From Loktanella salsilacus (GTDB lineage Bacteria; Pseudomonadota; Alphaproteobacteria; Rhodobacterales; Rhodobacteraceae): a stretch of 64,000 bases of DNA. Below, in pieces: positions 51,380 to 59,849 of the stretch. Where the stretch lies: the NCBI RefSeq assembly GCF_900114485.1, contig NZ_FOTF01000005.1, positions 62,001-126,000 on the forward strand, in the 5' to 3' direction. The position numbers and the translations under genes are program-made. The notes under the pieces were generated by a model. The model was not told where the DNA came from and made no database searches. It worked only from the letters and a program-made list of their open reading frames with translations. Position 1 is the first letter of the stretch; every line of letters begins with the position of its first letter.

Positions 51380-52389
51380 GGCAAAGGCTCCATATCGCGG
51401 CCAGCCGTCACGCCGCTAATCAGTTGATAAGACAGTAAATCATGCATGTTCCGCGGATCACGCACCAATGGGCGCACCGCAGCCTTTAGCGCCGTCAATT
51501 GCTGCGCCTCGGGGACGAACAGCGCATCCGCCCGGCCCACATCTACCCATTCAAACCGCAACGCTGCCCCGACAGGGGCCTGCGCCGCCCGCGCCAAATC
51601 GGCCGCAATGACCGTACCGATCCGGGGATAGCCGCCAACGGTCTGACATTCTGCCATCATCACAACGGGCGTGCCATCGCCCGTGATCTGCACATCGCCC
51701 GGCGCGATGAAATCTGACACCGGATTACCCCCCAGCGCCGCAAACCCAGCGCCATCTTTCATCAGTGGCAGCGCCGTCCGGTTCGCCTGCGGGCTGCGGT
51801 GAAACACCGTTTGCGCAAAGCGCGCCCGCTCTGCCGCGCTGAACATCTGCGTCTGCGGTCCCGGCATCAGCCGCAGCGTACCGCCGCCCAGATCGTCCCG
51901 GTCCGGCAGCACTTGGCCTGCGCCCGCCCCAACTGCGCCTATCTGCACCACATCGCCAGCCTGCAACCGCCCGCCAAGGCCCGCTGACAGATGCGCCGCG
52001 GCGCTCCCCAGCACATCGCGCCCCAGCACAGCGCCCGCAGGCACCAGATAGCCATAGCTCCCCGCCCGCACCGCGCCGATCACCAGCACCTGCCCCGGCA
52101 ACAGCATGTGCGAGGCGTTCCAACGCAGCGCTTGCCCGTCCACACTTGCGCGCATGACCGCCCCGGTCAGGGCAAAGCGCAGCGGCGCATCGACACGAAA
52201 CGTGCCGCCCATGCCTGCCATCTCGATCCCGGCCCGCACGCCCCCGCCCAGCAAAGCCGCTGCGCCTAGTAGCGCCGTGCGGTCCATCGCCCCGCCGCGG
52301 GACAAGCCCACATCGATCCGCCCCGGCCGCCCAAGGTCCTGCACCGACATCAGCGGCCCGGCCGCGTCAACGAACAGCCGCACCGTCAC
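51376..52389 (-). CDS. pxpC: 5-oxoprolinase subunit C (biotin-dependent carboxyltransferase-like, KipA/AHS2)
   Basis: 337 residues from a GTG start at 52389 that overlaps the pxpB stop in GTGA, with GAGG about eight bases upstream; an ATG five codons earlier (52404) is also in frame. AHS2 features include VQDLGRPGRIDVGLSRGGAM, GGTFRVDAPLRFALTGAVM and GYPRIGTVIAADLARAAQAP. It forms the cyclophilin-like PxpBC complex that phosphorylates or activates 5-oxoproline. Both flanking pxp genes overlap it, so the operon is strictly coupled. Confidence 0.94.
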   Translation of the reverse strand: MTVRLFVDAAGPLMSVQDLGRPGRIDVGLSRGGAMDRTALLGAAALLGGGVRAGIEMAGMGGTFRVDAPLRFALTGAVMRASVDGQALRWNASHMLLPGQVLVIGAVRAGSYGYLVPAGAVLGRDVLGSAAAHLSAGLGGRLQAGDVVQIGAVGAGAGQVLPDRDDLGGGTLRLMPGPQTQMFSAAERARFAQTVFHRSPQANRTALPLMKDGAGFAALGGNPVSDFIAPGDVQITGDGTPVVMMAECQTVGGYPRIGTVIAADLARAAQAPVGAALRFEWVDVGRADALFVPEAQQLTALKAAVRPLVRDPRNMHDLLSYQLISGVTAGRDMEPLP

Positions 52390-53183
52390 GGCGCCACCTC
52401 GCACAGCGCGCCGCCCAGCCCGTCCGGCTCCGCTCCCAGCGCGTCAATCGTACTCTCATCCGTCAAGGCCCAGCGCACTCGGTCCCCTGCCCGCATGGCA
52501 AAAGGCGCGGCACGCTCTGCCATAAACGGGCGAAATGCACAGCGCCCGACCCAGCGCCAGCCGGTCGGACTGGGGTTCGCAAACAGCACCAACTGCCGCA
52601 ATGCGACCACCAAAGCGCCCGCTGGCACCTGCGGCGTCAACGCCTGCTGGCGCGGCAAATCCCACGCCTGCGGCAAATGCCCCAGATACGGCTGCCCCGG
52701 CGCAAAGCCGATCGCCAGGACCGACACCTCTGCACCCGCCAGTTCTGCCCGCGCAGCCGCCTCGCTCATCCCAGCCAGCGCCGCTGCATCCGCCAACTGC
52801 GGCCCGCTTTCCCCGCCGAAACACGCGGGGATCGTCCAAAGCCGGCCCTGCGTCGCACCTGCGACACGCGGCGCAACCAGCACATCGCGCAAGTTTGCTT
52901 CGACCGCCGCTCGCGCCACCAGCATCGGATCGAACCGCACTAGGACAGAGGTCAGCGCCGTCGCAACCTCTACCACGCCCTCTAACTCAGCCGCGCGCAC
53001 CGCTGCGCCAAACCCAATCGCCGCCGCCGTCTGCGCCTGCCGCCCATCGCCAAAGCGCACAACAATGCCGTCCTGCCCCAAAGCGGACAGCGTCCAGTTC
53101 TCCGCGGGCCGAGTATCATCAGGCAAACTTAACAAAACGCAAACTTTCCCAGTAAGCGCCCATCTTGAAACCCCCAGCGTCAT
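52386..53183 (-). CDS. pxpB: 5-oxoprolinase subunit B (KipI/AHS1)
   Basis: About 265 residues. The AHS1 core is LGQDGIVVRFGDG near residue 36, VVEVATALTSVLVRFDP, RLWTIPACFGGESGPQL, VLAIGFAPGQPYLGHLP and NPSPTGWRWVGR, all typical of PxpB/KipI. The N-terminus is about 30 residues longer than usual (TLGVSRWALTGKVCVLLSLP) and has no good ribosome site, so the true start may be downstream of the ATG at 53183. A TTGACA at 53189-53184 could be a -35 element. First gene of pxpBCA; divergent from the MBL-fold gene. Confidence 0.88.
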   Translation of the reverse strand: MTLGVSRWALTGKVCVLLSLPDDTRPAENWTLSALGQDGIVVRFGDGRQAQTAAAIGFGAAVRAAELEGVVEVATALTSVLVRFDPMLVARAAVEANLRDVLVAPRVAGATQGRLWTIPACFGGESGPQLADAAALAGMSEAAARAELAGAEVSVLAIGFAPGQPYLGHLPQAWDLPRQQALTPQVPAGALVVALRQLVLFANPSPTGWRWVGRCAFRPFMAERAAPFAMRAGDRVRWALTDESTIDALGAEPDGLGGALCEVAP

Positions 53184-53296
53184 TGTCAACGCACAAAGGC
53201 AGATGGGACGGCGGGCGGGGCGTCTTGCCCCAAAGGGGCAACAGCGCCGCAGCGCCGACCCTTTACCATGCCCCGAAAATCCGTCACGCCACCCCC

Positions 53297-54322
53297 ATGA
53301 AAATCACAACCCCCTTTCCCGATCCGCCCGCTCCCGGCACCGCCATCACCGTCGCCCCCGGCGTGCTTTGGATGCGCCTGCCGCTGCCGATGGCGCTGGA
53401 TCACGTCAATATCTACGCCCTTGACGATGGGGACGGCTGGACCGTCATCGATACCGGCTTTGACAGCGCTGTTACCCGCGCCCATTGGGCCGACCTGCTG
53501 GCGGGTCCGCTTGCCGGCAAACCTGTGACCCGCCTGATCGTCACCCACCACCACCCCGACCATGTCGGCCTTGCCGGATGGTTCATCGTGAACGGCGCCG
53601 AACTGCTGATGCCCCGCACCGCATGGCTAATGGCGCGGATGCTGACTCTGGACGCCCAAGACACCGCCTCTGCGGCGCAGGTCACCTTTTGGGAACGCGC
53701 CGGAATGGACGCTGACACCCTTGCCCGCCGCCGCACGGAAAAGCCTTTCAACTTCGCCGACTGTGTCCACCCCCTGCCGCTTGGGTTCACCCGCCTGACA
53801 GACGGCGGCACCATCGAAATCGGCGGGCGCACATGGGACATCCGCATGGGCGACGGCCACGCGCCGGAACACGCAACCTTCTGGTCACGCGACGATAACC
53901 TTGTGATCGGCGGCGACCAATTGCTGCTGTCCATCAGCCCCAACCTTGGCGTCTATCCGACAGAGCCTGACGCCGACCCCGTTCGCGACTGGATCGACAG
54001 CTGCCAACGTTTTCAGGCCCATGCGCGCGCTGACCAACTGATCCTTGGCGGACACAAGCTGCCCTACACTGGCCTGCCCCTGCGCCTGTCGCAGATGATC
54101 GAAAACCACCACGCCGCCTTGGCCCGCCTGCACACCCATATCAGCGCCCCGCGCACCGCTGGCGACTGCTTTGCCCCGCTGTTCAAACGCACCATCGGGC
54201 CGCAGGTTTACGGCCTTGCGATAGTAGAGGCCGTGGCCCACCTGAACCATCTGCACCAAACAGGCCGCGCCACCCGCACCTTGGGTCCCGACAATGCGTG
54301 GTATTTTCAGGCAATCGAGTGA
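53297..54322 (+). CDS. Metallo-beta-lactamase-fold hydrolase
   Basis: 341 residues. The binuclear zinc signature THHHPDHVG (about residues 82-90) is intact, as are VIDTGFDS, the later GDGHAPEHATFW His and the IGGDQLLLS Asp. A C-terminal helical extension (about 255-341) resembles the LACTB2-like members that hydrolyse thioesters, glutathione thioesters or phosphodiesters. The start MKITTPFPDPPAPGT is chosen from family N-termini; no clear ribosome site is visible. The frame is open from 53165 through the divergent region. The pxpBCA genes next door turn over a glutathione breakdown product, which is a weak hint to substrate. Confidence 0.88.
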   Translation: MKITTPFPDPPAPGTAITVAPGVLWMRLPLPMALDHVNIYALDDGDGWTVIDTGFDSAVTRAHWADLLAGPLAGKPVTRLIVTHHHPDHVGLAGWFIVNGAELLMPRTAWLMARMLTLDAQDTASAAQVTFWERAGMDADTLARRRTEKPFNFADCVHPLPLGFTRLTDGGTIEIGGRTWDIRMGDGHAPEHATFWSRDDNLVIGGDQLLLSISPNLGVYPTEPDADPVRDWIDSCQRFQAHARADQLILGGHKLPYTGLPLRLSQMIENHHAALARLHTHISAPRTAGDCFAPLFKRTIGPQVYGLAIVEAVAHLNHLHQTGRATRTLGPDNAWYFQAIE

Positions 54323-54357
54323 CCCAGCCTTAACCTTTTACTGTGCAACCTACGGCC

Positions 54358-55740
54358 ATGTTGCTGCATCCCGCCCCCATGATCCCCGCCTCGCCCGTTC
54401 CGGCCTTGCGCTTGGCCGATGTTCTTGGCCCGCTGTCCCACGCGCTTGACCTGACCGAAGGACAGGCGCCCGGCCATTGCGTGCGCTGCACCTATATCGG
54501 CACCCGCATCGGTGACGCGCTGGGGCTTAGCGCGCCTGACATGGATGACCTCTTTTACACCCTGCTGCTCAAGGATCTGGGGTGTTCTTCCAACGCTGCC
54601 CGCATTTGCGAGCTTTACTTAGCCGACGACCTAACCTTCAAGCGCGACTTCAAGACGATCGACACCAGCCTGACCGCCGCCCTGCGGTTCGTCTTTGCCC
54701 AGACCGGGCTCGATTCCGGCCTGTCAGAACGGTTTCGGGCCATCGTCAACATCCTGCAAAACGGCGGCGATATCGCCCGCAACCTGATCGAAACGCGCTG
54801 CCACCGCGGTGCCGACATCGCCGCCCGCCTGCGGTTTTCGGCCACCGTTCAGGACGGCATCCGCAATCTGGATGAACACTGGAACGGCGGCGGACGCCCC
54901 CTTGGGCTGATGGGCGCGGCGATCCCGCTGAACGCCCAGATCGCGCTGCTGGCGCAGATCATCGATATCTTTCACACTGCTGGCGGGCGCGATGCGGCCC
55001 GGGTTGAGGCTACCCGCCGCGCTGGCACATGGTTCGACCCCGCCCTGATCGCGACCTTTACGAAGCTCGCCCGCGACCCCGGCTTCTGGGCGGACCTGAC
55101 CAACCCTCAGCTAGAGGCAGCCGTCTTCACCCTGCCCGCCGCCCAGCGCAGTACCCCGGTCGACGAAAGTTACCTTGACGACATTGCACAGGCGTTCTCC
55201 GATGTGGTCGATGCCAAAAGCAGCTTTACCGCCGACCATTCCAGCCGCGTGACGCTTTACGCCGACATGATCGCCGAACAAATGGGCCATAGCGCCGCCC
55301 ACCGCCGCTGGCTGCGGCGCGGTGCTTTGCTGCACGATCTGGGCAAGCTTGGCGTCAGCAATCAGGTGCTGGATAAACCGGGCAAACTGAATGCGGCCGA
55401 ATGGGCCTGTATCCGCGAACATCCCGGCGCGGGCAGCGCGATCCTGACCCGCATTAGCGCCTTCGCTGATATTGCCCCCATTGCCCGCGATCATCACGAA
55501 CGTTTGGACGGCACGGGCTATCCAAACGGGCGCTGCGCGGATGACCTTGGTCAAGACATACGGATCGTGACCGTCAGTGATGTCTTTGACGCCCTGTCGG
55601 CCACGCGCCCTTACCGGGACGCGATGCCCATCACCGACGTGCTGGCCATCTTGGACAAAGATCGCGGCACCGCCTTTGATCCAGACTGCATCGACGCCCT
55701 ACGCGCAGGCCTTGATGACCTTGCCAAAGCGGCGCACTGA
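54358..55740 (+). CDS. HD-GYP-domain phosphohydrolase with a second, degenerate HD region
   Basis: About 460 residues. The C-terminal half is a full HD-GYP domain, the class of cyclic-di-GMP phosphodiesterases: HD in LLHDLGKLGV (His326), HH at 379-380 (ARDHHERLDG), and GYP at 387-389 in DGTGYPNGRC. The N-terminal half (about 15-250) begins LGPLSHALDLTEGQAPGHCV and LLKDLGCSSNAARI, an HD-like fold in which the metal ligands look degraded. No signal or membrane helix is seen. GTG 54343 and ATG 54379 are alternative starts. With the GGDEF-EAL protein at 7219, it makes the window's two cyclic-di-GMP genes. Confidence 0.85.
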   Translation: MLLHPAPMIPASPVPALRLADVLGPLSHALDLTEGQAPGHCVRCTYIGTRIGDALGLSAPDMDDLFYTLLLKDLGCSSNAARICELYLADDLTFKRDFKTIDTSLTAALRFVFAQTGLDSGLSERFRAIVNILQNGGDIARNLIETRCHRGADIAARLRFSATVQDGIRNLDEHWNGGGRPLGLMGAAIPLNAQIALLAQIIDIFHTAGGRDAARVEATRRAGTWFDPALIATFTKLARDPGFWADLTNPQLEAAVFTLPAAQRSTPVDESYLDDIAQAFSDVVDAKSSFTADHSSRVTLYADMIAEQMGHSAAHRRWLRRGALLHDLGKLGVSNQVLDKPGKLNAAEWACIREHPGAGSAILTRISAFADIAPIARDHHERLDGTGYPNGRCADDLGQDIRIVTVSDVFDALSATRPYRDAMPITDVLAILDKDRGTAFDPDCIDALRAGLDDLAKAAH

Positions 55741-55825
55741 CGCAGCGCTTTGGCACATGCGGGGCGTGACAGCCCCGCTGCAATCGGCTAGGACATGACG
55801 AAATAGGCAGACAAGGACGCATCCC

Positions 55826-55960
55826 ATGGCAGACCACAAGCACGGCGAAATGGACATCACTGTTCAGGAAAAAACCTTTGACAGCTTCATCTGGTTCGTA
55901 TCGCGCGGCACCATCGGAATAATCGTTTTCCTGATCTTCCTCGCTCTCGTCGGCGCCTAA
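55826..55960 (+). CDS. aa3-type cytochrome c oxidase subunit IV (44 residues)
   Basis: A 44-residue protein: polar N-terminus MADHKHGEMDITVQEKTFDS followed by one transmembrane helix (about 27-43, GTIGIIVFLIFLALVG). This is the small subunit IV (PF07835) of the Paracoccus/Rhodobacter aa3 oxidase, a single helix at the edge of the complex. AAGGA lies ten bases upstream of the ATG. It is too short for most gene finders. Its stop codon overlaps the start of the following lipoprotein gene by one base (TAATG). The catalytic oxidase genes are not in this window. Confidence 0.88.
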   Translation: MADHKHGEMDITVQEKTFDSFIWFVSRGTIGIIVFLIFLALVGA

Positions 55961-56574
55961 TGATCTCGCGCCGCGCGCTGGTCTTCGGCCTGCCATTGGC
56001 AGCCGCCGGGGCCTGTTCTGCGCCGCAAACGTCTTCCCCGCCCGCCATGATCGCGTCAAAACGATTCGCAGGGCTGGGTCCGCGCGTGCTGACACTTTAT
56101 ACGATGCGCAGCGTATCCACGGGCAGCGGCGCGCATAGCAGCCTGCTGATCGACGCGCCCAGCCAGCGGGTCATCTTCGATCCCGCGGGCAGCTTTCGCC
56201 ATTCCACGATCGCGGAACGCAACGACGTCCTGTTTGGTGTCACGCCAGAGGTAGAGGCCTACTACGTCTCCTACCACGCGAGAGAGACCTACTACGTCAT
56301 CGGCCAAACCGTGCAAGTCAGCGACGCGGTCGCTGAACAGGCCCTTGATCTGGCCCTGACCAACGGGCCTGTGGCGCAATCCTTCTGCACCAATTCCACC
56401 GCCCGCCTGATGCGCCAATTGCCGGGCTTTAGCAGCCTGCCGCAAACGTTCTTTCCCAACACGCTGGCGAACCGCTTTCGCAAACTGCCCGGTGTTACAT
56501 CGCGCGAATGGCGCGAAAACGACCCCGATAACAAGGCCCTCGCCCTCGCTGAAATCGAAATGCAGCTCCGCTAG
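55960..56574 (+). CDS. Putative lipoprotein, possible permuted papain-like hydrolase
   Basis: A 204-residue protein with paired arginines (MISRRALVFGLPLAAAGACS). The AAAGAC region is a possible lipobox with Cys19. The mature part has TGSGAHSSLLIDAPSQRVIF (His near residue 56) and, later, FCTNSTARLMRQLPGF (Cys near 143). A His early and a Cys late is the order found in circularly permuted NlpC/P60 (YiiX-like) hydrolases, so a thiol hydrolase is possible, but I could not confirm it. The start codon overlaps the upstream coxIV stop by one base, implying translational coupling. Confidence 0.65.
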   Translation: MISRRALVFGLPLAAAGACSAPQTSSPPAMIASKRFAGLGPRVLTLYTMRSVSTGSGAHSSLLIDAPSQRVIFDPAGSFRHSTIAERNDVLFGVTPEVEAYYVSYHARETYYVIGQTVQVSDAVAEQALDLALTNGPVAQSFCTNSTARLMRQLPGFSSLPQTFFPNTLANRFRKLPGVTSREWRENDPDNKALALAEIEMQLR

Positions 56575-56595
56575 ATTAGCTCATCTGCGCCCGCC

Positions 56596-56931
56596 CTACA
56601 GCAGCTGCGCCACAGCCAAACCTGTATAAAGCGCGCCGAACCCCGCAAGGATCGCCCAGATCACCTGCTTGGTCCACAGCCCCACAGCCAGCGCCACCGC
56701 CGCCGCAATCAGACGCACCGCATCCGGCTGCCCGCCTGTCGCCGCAGGCCAAAGCACCAGCGGCGCGACCAGCCCTGGCAAGACGGCAACAGGCGTATAA
56801 CGCAGCAACCGAAGCACAATCGGCGGCATATCGCGGTTGCCAATGAGCCCCAAAAACGAAAACCGGATCAGGAAAGTGCCAATCGCCAGCGCCCCGATAA
56901 TGCCCCAAATCTGTAGCGCGGAATAACTCAT
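56596..56931 (-). CDS. azlD: AzlD-family branched-chain amino acid exporter small subunit
   Basis: 111 residues, about four transmembrane helices. MSYSALQIWGIIGALAIGTF, then RFSFLGLIGNRDMPPIVLRL and LRYTPVAVLPGLVAPLVLWP, the AzlD pattern. The start overlaps the azlC stop by four bases (ATGA). Together they should export branched-chain or other amino acids. The frame extends upstream inside azlC without meaning. Confidence 0.9.
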   Translation of the reverse strand: MSYSALQIWGIIGALAIGTFLIRFSFLGLIGNRDMPPIVLRLLRYTPVAVLPGLVAPLVLWPAATGGQPDAVRLIAAAVALAVGLWTKQVIWAILAGFGALYTGLAVAQLL

Positions 56932-57623
56932 ACCCGGTCCTCCACCAACACACCGACCGCCATGGCGCAGGCCGCCGCGATCAACAGGCCAAAGCCCGAC
57001 GGCAACCCGCTCAGCGCCAGCGCCACCACGACCGAGGTCGCCGCCGCCGCCAAATGCGCCGACGTGCGCAACATCGGCGCGACCATCGCCAGAAACGTGA
57101 TCGGCAGGGCGAAATCCAACGCCGCAGCCTCTGGGATCGTCGCCCCGACCAAGACGCCCACCGCCGTCATCGCGCACCAGACCGGCGTGATCGGCGTCGC
57201 CACCCCGAAAAAGAACGCGACCTTCTGCCGCAATGTCAGATCCGGCTCTTCTTCATAGGCCTTCACGCTCGCCAAATAGGTCTGATCAAACAACAAATAC
57301 GCCACGCAGGCCCGCTGCCACAGCGGTGCGGCCCCGATATGCGGCACCAAGGCCGCCGAATACATCGCCATCCGCAGGTTCACCGCCAGCGCCGCCAACA
57401 GCACAAAGGCAATGCCCGCTTGATCCACCATCATCTGCAACGCCGCAAACTGCGACGCCCCCGCGATCACCAAGACCGTGAACCCCATCGCCTGCCCCAG
57501 CGTCAGCCCTGCATCCGTGGCGGCCACGCCAAACAGCAGCGAAAACGGCACGACCACGATCACGAATGGGGCACCCGCGCGCAGGCCGCGCAGATAGACG
57601 GATTTCACGGTGGCAGCGGTCAT
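56928..57623 (-). CDS. azlC: AzlC-family branched-chain amino acid exporter large subunit
   Basis: 231 residues with six or seven helices. APFVIVVVPFSLLFGVAATD, GASQFAALQMM and LRMAMYSAALVPHI are conserved AzlC segments, as is LLFDQTYLASVKAYE. It exports amino acids (BrnF/YgaZ-like) with AzlD. No Lrp-type regulator lies next to it. It is divergent from fdhD with 60 bases between, so the promoters overlap or are very close. Confidence 0.93.
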   Translation of the reverse strand: MTAATVKSVYLRGLRAGAPFVIVVVPFSLLFGVAATDAGLTLGQAMGFTVLVIAGASQFAALQMMVDQAGIAFVLLAALAVNLRMAMYSAALVPHIGAAPLWQRACVAYLLFDQTYLASVKAYEEEPDLTLRQKVAFFFGVATPITPVWCAMTAVGVLVGATIPEAAALDFALPITFLAMVAPMLRTSAHLAAAATSVVVALALSGLPSGFGLLIAAACAMAVGVLVEDRV

Positions 57624-57683
57624 AGGTTTGGCCTAGTTTTATGTGATCGCGCCCTGCCTACCCCCGCGTCCAAGGATTGACAA

Positions 57684-58562
57684 TTGGCCACCCTGACAGA
57701 CACGCCTTATCTGATTGCCCCGCAGCCTAGCCTGCCGCGCCTGACCCGCGCCGTCACCGGCACCGACCAAACCGGGGCCAGCGTTGACCTGCGCGTTGTC
57801 GAAGAACGCCCGCTGACGATCTACCTCAACAGCCGCGAAATCGTCACCGCCATGACCATCGGCGACTACCCGACCTATTTGGCACTGGGCTTTTTGCGCA
57901 ACCAAGGCATGTTGTCCGCCACCGACGTGGTCACCGCCGTCGACTATGACGAAGAGCTCGAGGTCGTCGTCGTCCGCACAAAGGTCGAGACGAACCACGA
58001 GGCAAAGCTGCAAAAGAAAACCCGCACCTCGGGCTGCGCCGTCGGCACCGTTTTTGGCGATATGATGGAAGGTCTCGAAAACCTTGAGCTGCCGCAAACG
58101 CCGCTCAAAACCTCCGACCTTTACGCCCTCGCCGCCACCATCAGCCGCACCCCCAGCCTCTACCTCGAAGCCGGCGCAATCCACGGCACGGTCCTATGCC
58201 AAGGCAACACGCCGCTAGTCTATATGGAAGACGTCGGCCGCCATAACGCCGTCGACAAAATCGCAGGCTGGATGTTCGCGGAAGGCATCAGTCCGGACGA
58301 CAAAATCCTCTACACGACAGGCCGCCTGACCTCAGAAATGGTGATCAAAACCGCGCTGATGGGCATCCCCACCCTCGTCTCCCGCTCCGGCTTCACCGCT
58401 TGGGGTGTTGAAATCGCGACCCAAGTCGGCCTGACCCTGATTGGCCGTATGAAAGGCCAGCGCTTCACCTGCCTTGCCGGCGATCACCGCCTCATCCGCG
58501 ACGCCGACCCCGCCGCCGTCCCGGACGAGCCGCGCAAACAATCCCGCAAGGCTGCAGAATGA
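57684..58562 (+). CDS. fdhD: Formate dehydrogenase accessory sulfurtransferase FdhD
   Basis: Transfers sulfur to the molybdenum cofactor of formate dehydrogenase. The sequence (292 residues) has RPLTIYLNSREIVTAMTIGD, the active loop TSGCAVGTVF with a single Cys where enteric FdhD has CxxC, YMEDVGRHNAVDKIAGW and GRLTSEMVIKTALMGIP, all family marks. The start is TTG at 57684, with AAGGA about eight bases upstream; no ATG fits the N-terminus. It opens a molybdenum-cofactor block (mobA, mobB, moeA fusion), separated from it by two tandem copies of the dispersed repeat. Confidence 0.93.
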   Translation: MATLTDTPYLIAPQPSLPRLTRAVTGTDQTGASVDLRVVEERPLTIYLNSREIVTAMTIGDYPTYLALGFLRNQGMLSATDVVTAVDYDEELEVVVVRTKVETNHEAKLQKKTRTSGCAVGTVFGDMMEGLENLELPQTPLKTSDLYALAATISRTPSLYLEAGAIHGTVLCQGNTPLVYMEDVGRHNAVDKIAGWMFAEGISPDDKILYTTGRLTSEMVIKTALMGIPTLVSRSGFTAWGVEIATQVGLTLIGRMKGQRFTCLAGDHRLIRDADPAAVPDEPRKQSRKAAE

Positions 58563-58590
58563 CCTTGCCCGCCACAGCACAACAAATCAC

Positions 58591-58650
58591 CCCCCTTCTT
58601 CTCGTCCCAAATATCCCGGAGGGCGACGCAGTCGCGGGGGCAGCGCCCCC
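58591..58650 (+). repeat. Dispersed structured repeat, copy D
   Basis: CCCCCTTCTTCTCGTCCCAA then ATATCCCGGAGG. Hairpin 1 is GCGAC-GCA-GTCGC and hairpin 2 is GGGGGC-AGC-GCCCCC. First of two head-to-tail copies between fdhD and mobA, 88 bp before copy E. Confidence 0.85.
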
Positions 58651-58678
58651 TGCACCCCTGTCAGCAGATCACCACGCT

Positions 58679-58738
58679 CCCCCTTCTTCTGGTCAAAAAT
58701 ACCGCGGGGGGCGGCGCAGCCGCGGGGGCAGCGCCCCC
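58679..58738 (+). repeat. Dispersed structured repeat, copy E
   Basis: CCCCCTTCTTCTGGTCAAAA then ATACCGCGGGGG. Hairpin 1 is GCGGC-GCA-GCCGC and hairpin 2 is GGGGGC-AGC-GCCCCC. Compared with copy D, the central hairpin 1 pair changes from A-T to G-C on both sides, a compensatory change. Confidence 0.85.
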
Positions 58739-58767
58739 TGCAAAATCAACGCAAAAGGCACCACCCG

Positions 58768-59349
58768 ATGATGCAACCCTTCGGCCTCATTCTGATGGGC
58801 GGGCAAGCCACGCGCATGGGCGGCGGCGACAAGGGCCTGCTGCCCTTGGGTGACAGCACAATCCTGTCTCACGTCTTGGACCGCCTCACCCCGCAAGTTG
58901 ACCGCACCGCGCTGAACGCCAACGGCGATCCCGCCCGCCTTAAACACCTCAATCTGCCGATCCTGCCAGACAGCATCCCCGATCACCCCGGCCCGCTTGC
59001 GGGCACGCTTGCAGGTCTCGACTGGGCCGCCGCCCTTGGCGCGACCCACATCGTCACCGCCGCCGCTGATACGCCGTTCTTGCCCTGCGATCTGGTCCCG
59101 CAACTACTGCTTGCCGGCGGGGACGCCGGCTTCGCCCTCGCCGCTTCCCCGTCGGGGCGCCAGCCGACCTTCGGCCTCTGGCCCGTCACCCTGCGCGATC
59201 CCCTCCGCCAGGCGCTCTATGACGGGCTGCGGAAAATCGTCCAGTTCACCCGCGCCCACGGCGCAGGTACGGCGGAATTCCCGGACGACACCGCCTTCTT
59301 CAATGTGAACACACCCGAAGACCTCCTGACCGCAAAGGCCATGCTATGA
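58768..59349 (+). CDS. mobA: Molybdenum cofactor guanylyltransferase MobA
   Basis: Adds GMP to the molybdenum cofactor, giving the bis-MGD or MGD form used by DMSO-reductase-family enzymes such as formate dehydrogenase. 193 residues. The nucleotide loop LILMGGQATRMGGGDKGLLPL is at the N-terminus (residues 6-26), with HPGPLAGTLAGLDWAA, AADTPFLPCDL (Mg-binding Asp) and FFNVNTPEDL. The start at 58768 (MMQPFGLI) follows AAAAGG by ten bases. The frame opens much earlier, through repeat D/E, which produces a false long N-terminal extension. Overlaps mobB by four bases. Confidence 0.94.
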   Translation: MMQPFGLILMGGQATRMGGGDKGLLPLGDSTILSHVLDRLTPQVDRTALNANGDPARLKHLNLPILPDSIPDHPGPLAGTLAGLDWAAALGATHIVTAAADTPFLPCDLVPQLLLAGGDAGFALAASPSGRQPTFGLWPVTLRDPLRQALYDGLRKIVQFTRAHGAGTAEFPDDTAFFNVNTPEDLLTAKAML

Positions 59350-59849
59350 ACATCTTCGGCGTCACCGGCTGGAAAAACGCGGGCAAAACCGGCCTGATGG
59401 AACGGCTCGTGACCGACATCACCGCGCGCGGCTTCACTGTCTCCACCCTCAAACATGCCCACCACAGCTTTGACGTCGACCACCCCGGCAAGGACAGCCA
59501 CCGCCACCGCACAGCGGGCGCGTCCCAAGTGCTGCTCTCCTCCGGCACCCGCTGGGCGTTGATGAGCGAGCTGCGCGGCGCCCCCGAGCCCAGCCTGACC
59601 GACCTGCTGACCAAACTCGACCCCGTCGATCTGATCCTGATCGAGGGCTACAAACGCGACACCCACCCCAAGGTTGAGGCGTATCGCGCCGAACCCGGCA
59701 ACCCTTTGATTGCCACGCATGACCCCACGATCAAGGCCATCGCCACCGATACACCCCTGACAACCGACCGCCCGCAATTCGACCTTGATGACACCGCAGC
59801 CATCGCCGACTTCATCCTCGGCCACCTCGGCCTGCCGCTGCGTAAATGA
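59346..59849 (+). CDS. mobB: Molybdopterin-guanine dinucleotide biosynthesis protein MobB
   Basis: 167-residue P-loop GTPase that assists MobA. Walker A is GWKNAGKTGLMERL (residues 8-21), with ILIEGYKRDTHPKVE as the DxxG-like/effector block and STLKHAHHSFDVDHPGKDSH containing the conserved histidines. The start ATG overlaps the mobA stop (ATGA), and the end overlaps the next gene by four bases. mobA, mobB and the moeA fusion are thus translationally coupled. Confidence 0.93.
   Translation: MNIFGVTGWKNAGKTGLMERLVTDITARGFTVSTLKHAHHSFDVDHPGKDSHRHRTAGASQVLLSSGTRWALMSELRGAPEPSLTDLLTKLDPVDLILIEGYKRDTHPKVEAYRAEPGNPLIATHDPTIKAIATDTPLTTDRPQFDLDDTAAIADFILGHLGLPLRK

Noticed and set aside
58474-58767. 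Long N-terminal extension of mobA
   Set aside because: The extension is a translation of repeat copies D and E and of the fdhD end. MobA proper begins at the MMQPFGLILMGG start.
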